A DNA stretch of 64,000 nt from Saccharospirillum sp039982735 (lineage in GTDB: Bacteria; Pseudomonadota; Gammaproteobacteria; Pseudomonadales; Natronospirillaceae): positions 496,001 through 560,000 of the forward strand of contig NZ_JBDWXV010000011.1 of NCBI RefSeq assembly GCF_039982735.1, written 5' to 3'. Under the pieces are notes generated by a model. The model ran no database searches, was not told where the DNA came from, and saw nothing but the letters and a program-made list of their open reading frames with translations. The translations under genes and the position numbers were made by a program. Positions 16,969 through 24,639 of the stretch are shown one piece after another (the stretch's first letter is position 1; each line of letters starts with the position of its first letter).

Positions 16969-17613
16969 GTGATCCAGGTAATCGTGGTAGACGATCATGA
17001 TCTAGTGCGGATGGGACTGGTCCGGTTGCTGGGCGACGCTGATGGCATTGAAGTCATCAAAGAAGGCGCCAGCGGCGAAGACGCTATTCGTCTTGCCAAG
17101 GAACATGAGCCGGATGTCATCATGATGGACGTTCGCATGCCCGGCATCGGGGGCATTGAAGCCACCCGCAAGATTCACCGTCAGTTTCCGGATATTCGCA
17201 TTATTGCCGTGACCGCCTGTGGCGACGATCCGTTTCCTGCGCGCCTGTTGCAGGCCGGAGCGGCAGGTTACCTGACTAAAGGCGCCTCGTCCGAAGAGAT
17301 GGTGCTGGCCGTGCGCACTGTGGTTGCAGGACAGAAATATCTGGCACCCAATGTGGCTCAAAAACTGGCGCTGCAAAACGTTGGGGCAGGGGGGTCGCCT
17401 TTCTCGGAGCTGTCTGACCGGGAAATGCAGATTGCCACGATGATCTGCTCCTGCAAGAAGGTTCAGGAAATTTCCGACAAGTTATGCCTGAGCCCAAAGA
17501 CGGTGAACACCTATCGCTATCGGATTTTCGACAAGCTCAGCATCTCCAGTGATGTGGAACTGACGCATCTGGCCATTCGTCATGGCATCCTGGAACCCAA
17601 CGAGATGGTATAA
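16969..17613 (+). CDS. gacA: GacA/UvrY response regulator
   Basis: This is the response regulator partner of the GacS/BarA sensor, which controls Csr/Rsm small RNAs and secondary metabolism. The 214-residue protein has a receiver domain with acidic pocket D8/D9 and phosphoacceptor D54 (MMDVRMPG), then a LuxR/FixJ-type helix-turn-helix near residues 145-210 (LSDREMQIATMI ... LSPKTVNTYRYRIFDKL). Linkage to uvrC 8 bp downstream is the classic gacA/uvrY arrangement. The start is GTG with GAGG upstream. The 250 bp between phoH and this gene contain no gene I can identify. Confidence 0.95.
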   Translation: MIQVIVVDDHDLVRMGLVRLLGDADGIEVIKEGASGEDAIRLAKEHEPDVIMMDVRMPGIGGIEATRKIHRQFPDIRIIAVTACGDDPFPARLLQAGAAGYLTKGASSEEMVLAVRTVVAGQKYLAPNVAQKLALQNVGAGGSPFSELSDREMQIATMICSCKKVQEISDKLCLSPKTVNTYRYRIFDKLSISSDVELTHLAIRHGILEPNEMV

Positions 17614-17621
17614 TCCTGGCT

Positions 17622-19454
17622 ATGCCAGAGACAACGCACCCCTTTGACCACAAAGCCTACCTCAAACATCTGACAGCCCGGCCTGGTGTGTATCGCATGT
17701 ACGATACCGACGGCCAGCTGCTTTATGTAGGCAAAGCCAAGAACCTGAAAAACCGGGTTTCGAGCTATTTTCGCAGCCGCGGGTTAACCAACAAGACCCT
17801 GGCACTGGTGGCGCGTATTCAGCGCATCGATACCACCGTTACCCATAGCGAAACCGAGGCACTGCTGCTTGAGCAAACCCTGATCAAGCAGCACAAACCG
17901 CCTTATAATATTTTGCTGATAGACGACAAATCCTACCCCTATATCCGTCTGACGACCGAGCATGAATCGCCTGGGCTCTATGTTCATCGGGGTGCCCGAC
18001 GCGGCAAGTCCGAGTATTTTGGCCCTTTTCCCAATGCCAGTGCAGTGCGCGAATCTCTGGCGATTTTGCAGAAAGCGTTCAAGGTGCGTCAGTGCAAGGA
18101 CAGTGTCTTCACCAATCGGCAACGGCCCTGTCTGCAATACCAGATCAAACGCTGCAAGGCGCCCTGTGTCGGGTTTGTCAGTGAAGAAGAGTATCAGGCC
18201 GACCTTGAGAAAACCCGGGCCTTCCTGCAGGGTAAGAATCAAACGTTGATTCAGACACTGGAACTGGAAATGGACACCTCTGCCGCCGAGCTGGACTTTG
18301 AAAACGCCGCCGAAGTGCGCGACCAATTGCTGGTGTTACGCAAAGTTCAGGAGCAGCAGTACGTCTCCAGCGACCGGGGTGACGTCGATGTCTTTGCGCT
18401 GGAATCCGGTGACCTTGGCCTCTGTGTGCACTACCTGATGATTCGTCAGGGCCGTCTGCTCGGCAGCCAAAGCTATTTTCCCAAGCCCGGCATCGAAGAA
18501 GAGCCGGCCACCATCATGCTCAGTTTTCTGGGTCAGTATTATTTTGGCCGCACTCACGATGATTGCCCGCAGAGTGTGGTGTTGAATGTTCCGGTGACCG
18601 ATAAAGACTGGCTGGAAACAGCGCTTTGCGAACACTTTGGCCGCAAGATTACGCTGAGCAGTTCGGTGCGCGGACGCAATGCCCGCTGGCTGGAACTGGC
18701 TCAGACCAATGCCCGGGAACAATTGCAGCAGCGCATCAGCCATCGCCAGCAGGTTGTGCAGCGTTTCGAAGCCTTGCAGTTGGCGCTGGAACTGGAGGAG
18801 ATGCCTGAGCGCATCGAGTGTTTTGACATTTCTCACAGTTCCGGTGAGGCCACCACAGCATCCTGCGTTGTTTTCGATCAAAACGGCCCAAACAAGAGCC
18901 TGTATCGCAAATTCAACATTGAAGGGGTGACCGCGGGTGACGACTATGCCGCTATGTCCCAGGCGATTGAGCGGCGTTACAGCCGCTTGCAAAAGGAAGA
19001 AGCCAAACTGCCCGATCTGTTGATTGTTGACGGCGGCAAAGGCCAGATGAAAATGGCAAGAGAGGTCATGGATGAGCTGGGTGTGTCGATACCCCTGCTG
19101 GGTGTGGCCAAGGGGGAAACCCGAAAGCCAGGGCTGGAGACACTGTTTTTTGAAACACCGGACCAGGTTATTCAGTTACCAAACCATGCCCCGGCCCTGC
19201 ACCTCATTCAACATATTCGGGATGAAGCGCACCGCTTTGCTATTACCAGCCACCGCGCCCGGCGTAGCAAGGCCCGAGTCGGGTCGCTACTGGATGAAAT
19301 TCCCAATGTGGGTCCGGGGCGTCGCAAAGCGCTGATTCGCCATTTTGGCAGTGCGCAGGGCGTCAAAGCCGCCAGTCAGGAGGAAATAGCCCGGGTGAAA
19401 GGGGTGTCCCGGGCGCTGGCAGAATCGATCTATGAATTTCTGCACAGCCGTTGA
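17622..19454 (+). CDS. uvrC: UvrC, excinuclease ABC subunit C
   Basis: UvrC makes both incisions in nucleotide excision repair. The 610-residue protein has the GIY-YIG nuclease at the N-terminus (RPGVYRMYDTDGQLLYVGKA), a cysteine cluster in VRQCKDSVFTNRQRPCLQYQ, a UVR/UvrB-binding motif near residue 210, an RNase H-like C-terminal nuclease (CFDISHSSG, LLIVDGGKGQ), and a terminal helix-hairpin-helix pair (IPNVGPGRRKAL, VKGVSRALAESI). It is transcribed right after gacA and lies 143 bp before pgsA. I see no SOS box in front. Confidence 0.97.
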   Translation: MPETTHPFDHKAYLKHLTARPGVYRMYDTDGQLLYVGKAKNLKNRVSSYFRSRGLTNKTLALVARIQRIDTTVTHSETEALLLEQTLIKQHKPPYNILLIDDKSYPYIRLTTEHESPGLYVHRGARRGKSEYFGPFPNASAVRESLAILQKAFKVRQCKDSVFTNRQRPCLQYQIKRCKAPCVGFVSEEEYQADLEKTRAFLQGKNQTLIQTLELEMDTSAAELDFENAAEVRDQLLVLRKVQEQQYVSSDRGDVDVFALESGDLGLCVHYLMIRQGRLLGSQSYFPKPGIEEEPATIMLSFLGQYYFGRTHDDCPQSVVLNVPVTDKDWLETALCEHFGRKITLSSSVRGRNARWLELAQTNAREQLQQRISHRQQVVQRFEALQLALELEEMPERIECFDISHSSGEATTASCVVFDQNGPNKSLYRKFNIEGVTAGDDYAAMSQAIERRYSRLQKEEAKLPDLLIVDGGKGQMKMAREVMDELGVSIPLLGVAKGETRKPGLETLFFETPDQVIQLPNHAPALHLIQHIRDEAHRFAITSHRARRSKARVGSLLDEIPNVGPGRRKALIRHFGSAQGVKAASQEEIARVKGVSRALAESIYEFLHSR

Positions 19455-19561
19455 CCCGGCATCGGGCAGCATGAAACGACTGTGAAAAAGTACCCGTCCG
19501 GGCCATGCAATGGTTTACAGTATGGAACAAAGCTGGAATCCTTCCGCCCGTTGGACGCAAA

Positions 19562-19580
19562 GCGGACCTTGCTGGTCCGC
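19562..19580 (+). other. Stem-loop in the uvrC-pgsA gap
   Basis: GCGGACC-TTGCT-GGTCCGC forms a perfect 7-bp hairpin, ending 17 nt before the pgsA ATG. There is no T-run, so a leader hairpin or mRNA processing element is likelier than a terminator. Confidence 0.4.
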
Positions 19581-19597
19581 ACCATTAAAGGAAGGCT

Positions 19598-20167
19598 ATG
19601 AACATACCGAATATCTTAACGCTGTTCAGGATTCTGATGATTCCTGTCGTCGTTGTCGTCTACTACCTGCCGCCAAGCTGGTCGTTTCTGCTGGCCGCCG
19701 TTATTTTCACAGCAGCAGCCATAACGGATTGGGTGGACGGCTATCTGGCTCGCAAATTGGGCCAAATGACCCCCTTCGGCGCCTTCCTCGATCCGGTGGC
19801 CGATAAACTGATCGTCGCTGCGGCTTTGGTGGTGCTGGTGGAAAGCCACAGCAGCATCTGGATGACCGTTCCGGCAGTTGTGATTATTGGCCGGGAGATC
19901 GTTATTTCCGCATTGCGCGAGTGGATGGCAGAGCTGGGCAAGCGTGCCAGTGTTGCGGTTAACATGCTGGGCAAGGTGAAAACCACTTTGCAAATGGTTG
20001 CCATCGTTATCCTGCTGACTCAGGATCCTGCCATGCGCACGGCGCTGTCAGCAGAATGGCTGGCCAACCTCGGCCTGCTGGCACTTCAGGTATCTGCTGT
20101 GTTGACCCTCTGGTCCATGATCGTATATTTGCGAGCCGCCTGGCCGGAATTACGACCCGAAACCTGA
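19598..20167 (+). CDS. pgsA: PgsA, CDP-diacylglycerol-glycerol-3-phosphate 3-phosphatidyltransferase
   Basis: PgsA makes phosphatidylglycerophosphate, the committed step to phosphatidylglycerol and cardiolipin, in the inner membrane. The 189-residue protein has the CDP-alcohol phosphotransferase signature from residue 47 (DWVDGYLARKLG, then GAFLDPVADK), which fits D-G-x2-A-R-x8-G-x3-D-x3-D. About five membrane helices are predicted. AAGGAAGG precedes the ATG. As in E. coli, it is followed by tRNA-Gly, tRNA-Cys and tRNA-Leu. Confidence 0.96.
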   Translation: MNIPNILTLFRILMIPVVVVVYYLPPSWSFLLAAVIFTAAAITDWVDGYLARKLGQMTPFGAFLDPVADKLIVAAALVVLVESHSSIWMTVPAVVIIGREIVISALREWMAELGKRASVAVNMLGKVKTTLQMVAIVILLTQDPAMRTALSAEWLANLGLLALQVSAVLTLWSMIVYLRAAWPELRPET

Positions 20168-20327
20168 GCGTTCATCTGAGCCGCAGCGGTGTCGCGGCGT
20201 AAAAGTCAGCTAAGTGCCTAAATTGTAAAGAAAAATAATTGACGCCCCATAAACGAATGCTTAGAATGCGCGCTCGTTGATTGGGGTTGGGGCCGTACTT
20301 CCAGCACCAGATGAACGAAGCAGTAAA

Positions 20328-20397
20328 GCGGGAATAGCTCAGTGGTAGAGCACAACCTTGTCCGAGGTTGGGGCGGGACGCGCAGTCTCGCGAGTTC
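20328..20397 (+). pseudogene. Degenerate tRNA-Gly copy
   Basis: The first 33 nt (acceptor 5' strand, D arm, start of anticodon stem) match the intact tRNA-Gly at 20464 exactly. The anticodon loop is 8 nt (TTGTCCGA) rather than TTGCCAA. An extra segment follows, then the T-arm sequence TCGCGAGTTC, and the 3' acceptor strand is missing. A perfect hairpin AGGCTTC-GTA-GAAGCCT occupies 20398-20414 where the acceptor strand should be. It cannot fold as a normal tRNA. Confidence 0.75.
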
Positions 20398-20463
20398 AGG
20401 CTTCGTAGAAGCCTCAGTCAACCGGACAGTGTTGGTGCATTACCATTGGTAGTGAGTTGTAAA

Positions 20464-20538
20464 GCGGGAATAGCTCAGTGGTAGAGCACAACCTTGCCAA
20501 GGTTGGGGTCGCGAGTTCGAATCTCGTTTCCCGCTCCA
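20464..20538 (+). tRNA. tRNA-Gly (GCC)
   Basis: Complete cloverleaf of 75 nt with encoded CCA: acceptor GCGGGAA/TTCCCGC, D-arm GCTCAGTGGTAGAGC, anticodon loop TTGCCAA with GCC at 20496-20498, and T-arm GCGAG-TTCGAAT-CTCGT (last pair G-T). It corresponds to E. coli glyW in the pgsA-glyW-cysT-leuZ order. Confidence 0.97.
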
Positions 20539-20582
20539 ATTGAAGCGCGACCCGAGGGTCACGACCGGGATGCCGGCCAGTT

Positions 20583-20603
20583 GAATCTCGTTTCCCGCTC
20601 CAA
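20583..20603 (+). repeat. Duplicate of the tRNA-Gly 3' end
   Basis: A 21-nt exact copy of the T-arm/acceptor 3' end of the intact tRNA-Gly (20519-20539) recurs 44 bp downstream. It begins GAATCTCG and ends GCTCCAA, with AGTT just before it also shared. Such a 3'-end copy is what site-specific integration at a tRNA leaves, but a broken tandem duplication explains it equally well. Confidence 0.8.
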
Positions 20604-20637
20604 ATAGAAAGGCTCTTCCAAAGAGCAAGCCTGTAAA

Positions 20638-20711
20638 GGCTGGATGGCAGAGTGGTCATGCAGCGGACTGCAACTCCGTGTACGCCGGTTCGATTCCGAC
20701 TCCAGCCTCCA
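20638..20711 (+). tRNA. tRNA-Cys (GCA)
   Basis: 74 nt with encoded CCA. Acceptor GGCTGGA pairs with TCCAGCC, the anticodon GCA is at 20670-20672, and the T-loop is GGTTCGATTCC. It is the second tRNA of the conserved Gly-Cys-Leu set. Confidence 0.97.
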
Positions 20712-20799
20712 TTTCCTCATTCGGAAGTGGCTATATAGCCCTTGTCAGGGTTCTGCAGTATCCGCGGCATCGTGACCGCACCGAGACAGTCCTCGATTC

Positions 20800-20887
20800 G
20801 CCCGGATGGTGAAATTGGTAGACACAAGGGACTTAAAATCCCTCGGCCATTGCGGCCGTGCCGGTTCGATTCCGGCTCCGGGCACCA
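20800..20887 (+). tRNA. tRNA-Leu (TAA)
   Basis: 88-nt class II tRNA with long variable arm and encoded CCA. Acceptor GCCCGGA pairs with TCCGGGC, the anticodon TAA is at 20834-20836, and the variable arm is CGGCCATTGCGGCCG-like. It corresponds to E. coli leuZ. Confidence 0.97.
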
Positions 20888-20988
20888 GTTTCAGCCATAG
20901 CGCTTACTAACCTTCAGCTTTTCCAGCCCTTCTATACATCCTTTTCAATCCACTTTCTTAATAAACTGCTTTAAGTTCGCCAGTGGTA

Positions 20989-21546
20989 TCAGAATGCCAG
21001 GGCCAGTTGGCGTTCATCGTTGGGCGTGGCTGCCTTGTCGGTGTCGTTTACAGCCTCGGAGCGCGTTTTGCCGAACGGCCGAAAGACGAACACCAGCGTA
21101 TCACTGCTGTCACCCGTCTGTTTCATCTGTGCGCGCCTGGCATCGTTGTATTCGCCCTGCGGAGGCCAGCACAATACGGCGCTGCTCTGTCCGTTGTGCA
21201 GTACGTCGTCCAGTGTCTTCCAGTAATCTCTGATGGTGCGGGTATGAATGATCTGAACCTTGCGGGTATCAACGCCAGCACGAGCTAGGGCGCGTTCATT
21301 CGGCAGGCAGGGCGGGGCGATGAAGGTAATCCACTGTTTTTTCTGGCTCAATTGGGCCAGCACAGGGACCAGCAGATGCAGTTGCTGCAACCCTTCGGCC
21401 TGGCAGAAGACTTCAGTCAGCGTGCTCATTGTCAGCGCGTCAGCAGCTGCCCGACCGTGTTGTGGTTGTGGCCTCGTTGCGCGGTTACGCCAGACGGGAG
21501 TATTGCGGTCGATTTCGGTCTGAGTGATCTGTGCGGTTGCGGACAT
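20989..21546 (-). CDS. sulA: SulA-like SOS cell-division inhibitor
   Basis: SulA blocks FtsZ assembly when DNA is damaged. The 185-residue protein has the RecA-like SulA core: LTEVFCQAEGLQQLHLLVPVLAQLS, then QWITFIAPPCLP, then VQIIHTRTIRDYWKTLDDVL and SAVLCWP. The N-terminus and C-terminus are divergent from E. coli. The upstream in-frame ATG at 21570 lies inside an SOS box and has no RBS. AGGAGG precedes the ATG at 21546, which I choose. Control is clear: a promoter with TTGACG-17 bp-TATAAC overlaps two perfect SOS boxes. Unlike Pseudomonas, it is not next to lexA. Confidence 0.88.
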   Translation of the reverse strand: MSATAQITQTEIDRNTPVWRNRATRPQPQHGRAAADALTMSTLTEVFCQAEGLQQLHLLVPVLAQLSQKKQWITFIAPPCLPNERALARAGVDTRKVQIIHTRTIRDYWKTLDDVLHNGQSSAVLCWPPQGEYNDARRAQMKQTGDSSDTLVFVFRPFGKTRSEAVNDTDKAATPNDERQLALAF

Positions 21547-21562
21547 GACGGCCTCCTGATTA

Positions 21563-21578
21563 CTGTTCATCTATACAG
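21563..21578. promoter_or_regulatory. SOS box, sulA-proximal
   Basis: CTGTTCATCTATACAG matches CTGT-N8-ACAG exactly. It lies 16 bp upstream of the chosen sulA start and downstream of the predicted transcription start. Confidence 0.92.
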
Positions 21579-21581
21579 TAA

Positions 21582-21597
21582 CTGTAGTTATATACAG
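21582..21597. promoter_or_regulatory. SOS box, sulA promoter-overlapping
   Basis: CTGTAGTTATATACAG is a second perfect SOS box and starts 19 bp after the first, the same spacing as at lexA. The sulA -10 hexamer (21592-21587) lies inside it. Confidence 0.93.
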
Positions 21598-21615
21598 TGA
21601 TCAGGGTGTCGTCAA
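21587..21615 (-). promoter_or_regulatory. Predicted sulA sigma-70 promoter
   Basis: On the minus strand, TTGACG (21615-21610) and TATAAC (21592-21587) are 17 bp apart. A run of seven A residues just upstream of the -35 could act as an UP element. This is a strong promoter held down by LexA. Confidence 0.8.
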
Positions 21616-21686
21616 CTTTTTTTGTGATCGAGTTGGTGTCTTTGCGACAGGCATGGGCTGAATTTCTGGCTGGCAAGGCAAATAAA

Positions 21687-21706
21687 AGGCCCTGCTGAGA
21701 GGGCCT
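21687..21706 (-). terminator. Terminator of the cysI-DUF934 operon
   Basis: AGGCCCT-CTCAGC-AGGGCCT on the minus strand, followed by TTTTATTT, lies 35 bp after the stop of the DUF934 gene and upstream of the sulA promoter. Confidence 0.75.
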
Positions 21707-21741
21707 GGTCGGGGAAGCTGGTGAGACGTCAGGAAAGCGCG

Positions 21742-22224
21742 TCAGCGATGTTCGAACAAAGGTGTGCCGTCAGTTCCGCCCTGGTAACGAACACTGAACG
21801 GCGCCAGCAGAGCCAGCGCGATCGACGCTTCGTCCTCGGTTCGGCAGGCAAAGGCGTTGAGGCCGCAGCGACCCATATAAAACACCTGATCCGGCAAAAA
21901 GTCGCCAATGGCGCGAAGCTCACCGGAATAGCCATAGCGCTCACGTAGCAAGCGGGCTTTGGAGAAGCCCCGGCCATCGGCAAACTTGGGAAAACGCAGT
22001 GCAATCACTGCCAGCCTGTCCAGGCTGTCAGTTACGTCCTCCGCCATCTGCTCATCGTTCAGCCAGACACCGATGTCGCGGTCGGAAGCGTCCCATTCGG
22101 CCTTTAGAGCCCGATAGTGAGCCAAAGGAAGTATGATCGGGCCCTCGGCTGGTATGGGCGCGTCGTCTTCAACGAGTGTCCAGGGGTCGTCCTGGCGCTG
22201 GCCGTCTTTAATGAGATTTTGCAT
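21742..22224 (-). CDS. DUF934 protein linked to sulfite reductase
   Basis: This 160-residue protein of the DUF934 family is found almost always next to cysI in Pseudomonas-type sulfur assimilation loci, and its biochemical role is not established. Visible features are the ALKAEWDASDRDIGVWL segment, the ALRFPKFADGRGFSKARLLR block that defines the family, and YMGRCGLNAFACR with two cysteines. The start at 22224 is chosen because GGAG lies about 9 nt before it. It overlaps the end of cysI by 17 bp, so the two are translationally coupled. A terminator follows at 21687. Confidence 0.88.
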   Translation of the reverse strand: MQNLIKDGQRQDDPWTLVEDDAPIPAEGPIILPLAHYRALKAEWDASDRDIGVWLNDEQMAEDVTDSLDRLAVIALRFPKFADGRGFSKARLLRERYGYSGELRAIGDFLPDQVFYMGRCGLNAFACRTEDEASIALALLAPFSVRYQGGTDGTPLFEHR

Positions 22225-23869
22225 AAACACGCTCCTTGAACGGCTCGATGCCAATTCGGTCTACGGTATCGATAAAGGCTTCGTCGGGGCGGCGGTTGTC
22301 AACATAGACCTGTATGACCTTGTCGACCACGGCGGGCACTTCGTCTGCCTTGAACGACGGCCCGAGGATCTTGCCAACCCGGGCATTTAGCCCGGAGTCG
22401 CCACCGAGCGATACCTGGTAGAACTCTTCGCCTTTTTTATCCACGCCGAGAATGCCGATATTGCCAATGTGGTGATGACCACAGGCGTTCATGCAGCCAG
22501 AAATGTTCAGATCGATGTCGCCCAGATCAAACAGATAATCCAGATCATCAAACTGAGCCTGAATCGCCTCGGCAATCGGGATGGACTTGGCATTGGCCAG
22601 TGCGCAGTAGTCGCCACCGGGGCAGCAGATTACGTCGGTCAGGGTGCCAATGGTTGGGGTGGCGAAGCCATGTTGTTTGGCGGTTTCCCAGAGTTCGAAC
22701 AGCTGATCCTGACGCACATCGGCCAGGATCAGGTTTTGTTCGTGGCTGACGCGCAATCCACCCAGTGAGAATGCATCGGCCAGTTGTGCGGCCGCGCGCA
22801 TTTGGCCAGAGGTGCAATCGCCCGGGGCATAGCCCACTTTCTTGAGTGACAGGGTAACGGCCGCATAGCCCGGTTTTTTGTGGCCAGTAACATTGCGTTC
22901 CAGCCAGCGGCTAAAGCCCGGGTGGGCGTCTTTCTGTTCAGTCAGCAAGGCATCGGCATTGTTCAGTTCGGCGTAATCCGGGTCAATGAAGTGCTTGCCC
23001 ACGCGCTCGATTTCAGCCTTGGTCAACGTGCCCGGGCCGTCTTTCAGGTTGGCCCATTCAGCCTCAACCCGATCACGGAAGGCGTCTACGCCAAGCGCTT
23101 TCACCAGAATCTTGATGCGAGCCTTGAATTTGTTGTCACGACGACCGTTGAGGTTGTAGACCCGCAAGATGGCGTCGAGGTAGGTCAGTAGATGTTTGGC
23201 GGGCAGAAAGTCGCGGACGTTCTGGCCCACCAGTGGTGTCCGGCCCAGGCCGCCACCAACAAATACGCGGAAACCGATATCACCGGCTTCGTCTCGCACC
23301 AGTTCCAGGCCTATGTCGTGAAAGCGGACGGCCGCCCGATCTGAATCCGGGCTGGCATTGACGGCAATCTTGAACTTGCGCGGCAGGAAGGCAAACTCGG
23401 GGTGCAGGGTCGACCATTGTCGAATCAGCTCGCACCAGGGGCGCGGGTCGGCTATTTCATCCCGCAACACTCCGGCGAATTGGTCGGTAGTGGTGTTGCG
23501 AATGCAGTTGCCCGAGGTTTGAATGGCGTGCATCTGCACCTCGGCCAGGCCCGCCAGGATGTCGGGTACGTCTTCCAGAGCAGGCCAGTTGAACTGGACG
23601 TTCTGGCGCGTCGTGAAATGGGCATAGCCCTTATCGTACTGTTCGGTCAGGTCGGCCAGGCGATAGAGCTGCCTGGAAGACAGCAAGCCATAGGGAATGG
23701 CGATGCGCAGCATAGGCGCATGGCGCTGGATATACAGGCCATTTTGCAGGCGCAGCGGCAGGAACTCGTCATCGGCGATTTTGCCGTCGAGGTAACGCTC
23801 AGTTTGCTCTCTAAACTGAGCAACGCGTTCATCGACCACTTTCTGGTCGAACGAATCGTACAGGTACAT
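22208..23869 (-). CDS. cysI: Sulfite/nitrite reductase hemoprotein (CysI-type)
   Basis: This siroheme [4Fe-4S] enzyme reduces sulfite to sulfide with six electrons. The 553-residue protein has two ferredoxin-like half domains and two siroheme domains. The cluster ligands are in DVICCPGGDYCALA and ISGCMNACGHHHIGNIG. The family also contains nitrite reductases; I assign sulfite reduction because of the coupled DUF934 gene and because cysB and cysH lie in the same window. No cysJ flavoprotein is present, so the electron donor is probably ferredoxin or another reductase. The AT-rich region upstream is a likely CysB target. Confidence 0.9.
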   Translation of the reverse strand: MYLYDSFDQKVVDERVAQFREQTERYLDGKIADDEFLPLRLQNGLYIQRHAPMLRIAIPYGLLSSRQLYRLADLTEQYDKGYAHFTTRQNVQFNWPALEDVPDILAGLAEVQMHAIQTSGNCIRNTTTDQFAGVLRDEIADPRPWCELIRQWSTLHPEFAFLPRKFKIAVNASPDSDRAAVRFHDIGLELVRDEAGDIGFRVFVGGGLGRTPLVGQNVRDFLPAKHLLTYLDAILRVYNLNGRRDNKFKARIKILVKALGVDAFRDRVEAEWANLKDGPGTLTKAEIERVGKHFIDPDYAELNNADALLTEQKDAHPGFSRWLERNVTGHKKPGYAAVTLSLKKVGYAPGDCTSGQMRAAAQLADAFSLGGLRVSHEQNLILADVRQDQLFELWETAKQHGFATPTIGTLTDVICCPGGDYCALANAKSIPIAEAIQAQFDDLDYLFDLGDIDLNISGCMNACGHHHIGNIGILGVDKKGEEFYQVSLGGDSGLNARVGKILGPSFKADEVPAVVDKVIQVYVDNRRPDEAFIDTVDRIGIEPFKERVYAKSH

Positions 23870-23903
23870 GCAGTCCGCCTATCCAATGAGGGTGTTGGCT
23901 GAC

Positions 23904-23966
23904 ACTATAGAGAAAGCCTCTTATTCCATAAACAATTTATATTTCATAATTTTATGCTATACCGTT
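23904..23966 (-). promoter_or_regulatory. Predicted cysI promoter with AT-rich activator region
   Basis: On the minus strand a -10 TATAGT (23909-23904) is preceded at 17 bp by a poor -35 (TTTATG, 23932-23927). Upstream to about 23966 is a very AT-rich stretch with TTATTCC, TTTATA and TTTCATAATTTTAT words. A weak -35 covered by AT-rich repeats is typical of CysB-activated promoters. The rest of the 338-bp gap (23967-24207) shows no gene and no clear signal. Confidence 0.45.
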
Positions 23967-24207
23967 ATATGAGACGGCTTGAACCGGCGTCCAATAGACG
24001 ATTAAATGGCTCGCGTAAATAGCATTCTGGTCCAAACGTGCTAGCTGCGGCCCGGAAACGACTATCTGCCGGAATGGTCGCTTAGGGTCGATAGGCTGCA
24101 AAGACAGCGCGACAGGATGTTATAACCCTATCTTCGGCATACCAGAATAATGGATGCTGCCACACTAAAGACATGCTCACAAAAAGAACAAAAAGGGGAA
24201 TTTAATT

Positions 24208-24324
24208 ATGGCAACAACCAAGAAATCAGGCATGACGGATGCTCAGGCGGATGCCATCGCGGCTGTTATTATCGTCACTACCGTTGTGGTTGCAGCGGTT
24301 TACTGGGTTGCAACTGCAACCTGA
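24208..24324 (+). CDS. Small single-TM protein, 38 residues
   Basis: A 38-codon frame starts at ATG 24208 with AAAAAGGGGAA about 6 nt upstream and ends at TGA 24324. It reads MATTKKSGMTDAQADAIAAV followed by a hydrophobic helix to YWVATAT. The basic N-terminus and single membrane helix suggest an inner-membrane microprotein. A strong intrinsic terminator follows 35 bp later, so it is a complete monocistronic unit. The MTDAQADA...AAV pattern recurs, as I recall, in small proteins of marine gammaproteobacteria. Function unknown. Confidence 0.82.
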   Translation: MATTKKSGMTDAQADAIAAVIIVTTVVVAAVYWVATAT

Positions 24325-24358
24325 TAGCACCTTTGCGCTGCACAAGGTAACGCCGCTG

Positions 24359-24381
24359 AGGCCCTGAAAAGGGCCTTTTTT
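24359..24381 (+). terminator. Rho-independent terminator of the 38-residue gene
   Basis: AGGCCCT-GAAA-AGGGCCT followed by TTTTT, with a GNRA-like loop. It lies between the microprotein gene and the convergent DUF2970 gene. Confidence 0.9.
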
Positions 24382-24405
24382 GCAGGTGGCTTGCCGGCAG
24401 ACTGC

Positions 24406-24639
24406 TTAGGGTGCCAGCAAGGTAACCAGCCCAATCAGGCTGAACACAAACAACACGGTGAACAGGATGCCACCGATGATAAAGGGCCAGATACTGCCCG
24501 ATGAAAAGTCGCTGACGCGATTTTTGTCGCTCTGCACACCCACCAGCCCAGCCAGCAGGCTAATCAGTAACTTCGACCATCGCGGTTTGCTGGCACGATT
24601 TTCGGTGTCATTAGCAGTCGAACCTGTCTTACCGGACAT
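24406..24639 (-). CDS. DUF2970 small membrane protein
   Basis: This 77-residue protein has the DUF2970 core: LLAGLVGVQSDKNRVSDFSSG followed by one membrane helix (about residues 52-74). The G-V-Q-S-x-K-N-R block is diagnostic. The role is unknown. Start choice is uncertain between ATG 24639 and GTG 24654, five codons upstream; I use the ATG. It converges with the microprotein gene. The 245 bp between it and the glutamate dehydrogenase gene hold no gene I can see. Confidence 0.82.
   Translation of the reverse strand: MSGKTGSTANDTENRASKPRWSKLLISLLAGLVGVQSDKNRVSDFSSGSIWPFIIGGILFTVLFVFSLIGLVTLLAP

Noticed and set aside
20519..20603. Integrated genomic island at tRNA-Gly
   Set aside because: The 3'-end copy is only 44 bp away from the tRNA and no integrase or foreign genes lie between; at most it is a scar.
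20218..20659. Open frames on the minus strand across the tRNA-Gly copies
   Set aside because: They are antisense readings of tRNA sequence; the similar peptides simply reflect the repeated tRNA fragments.
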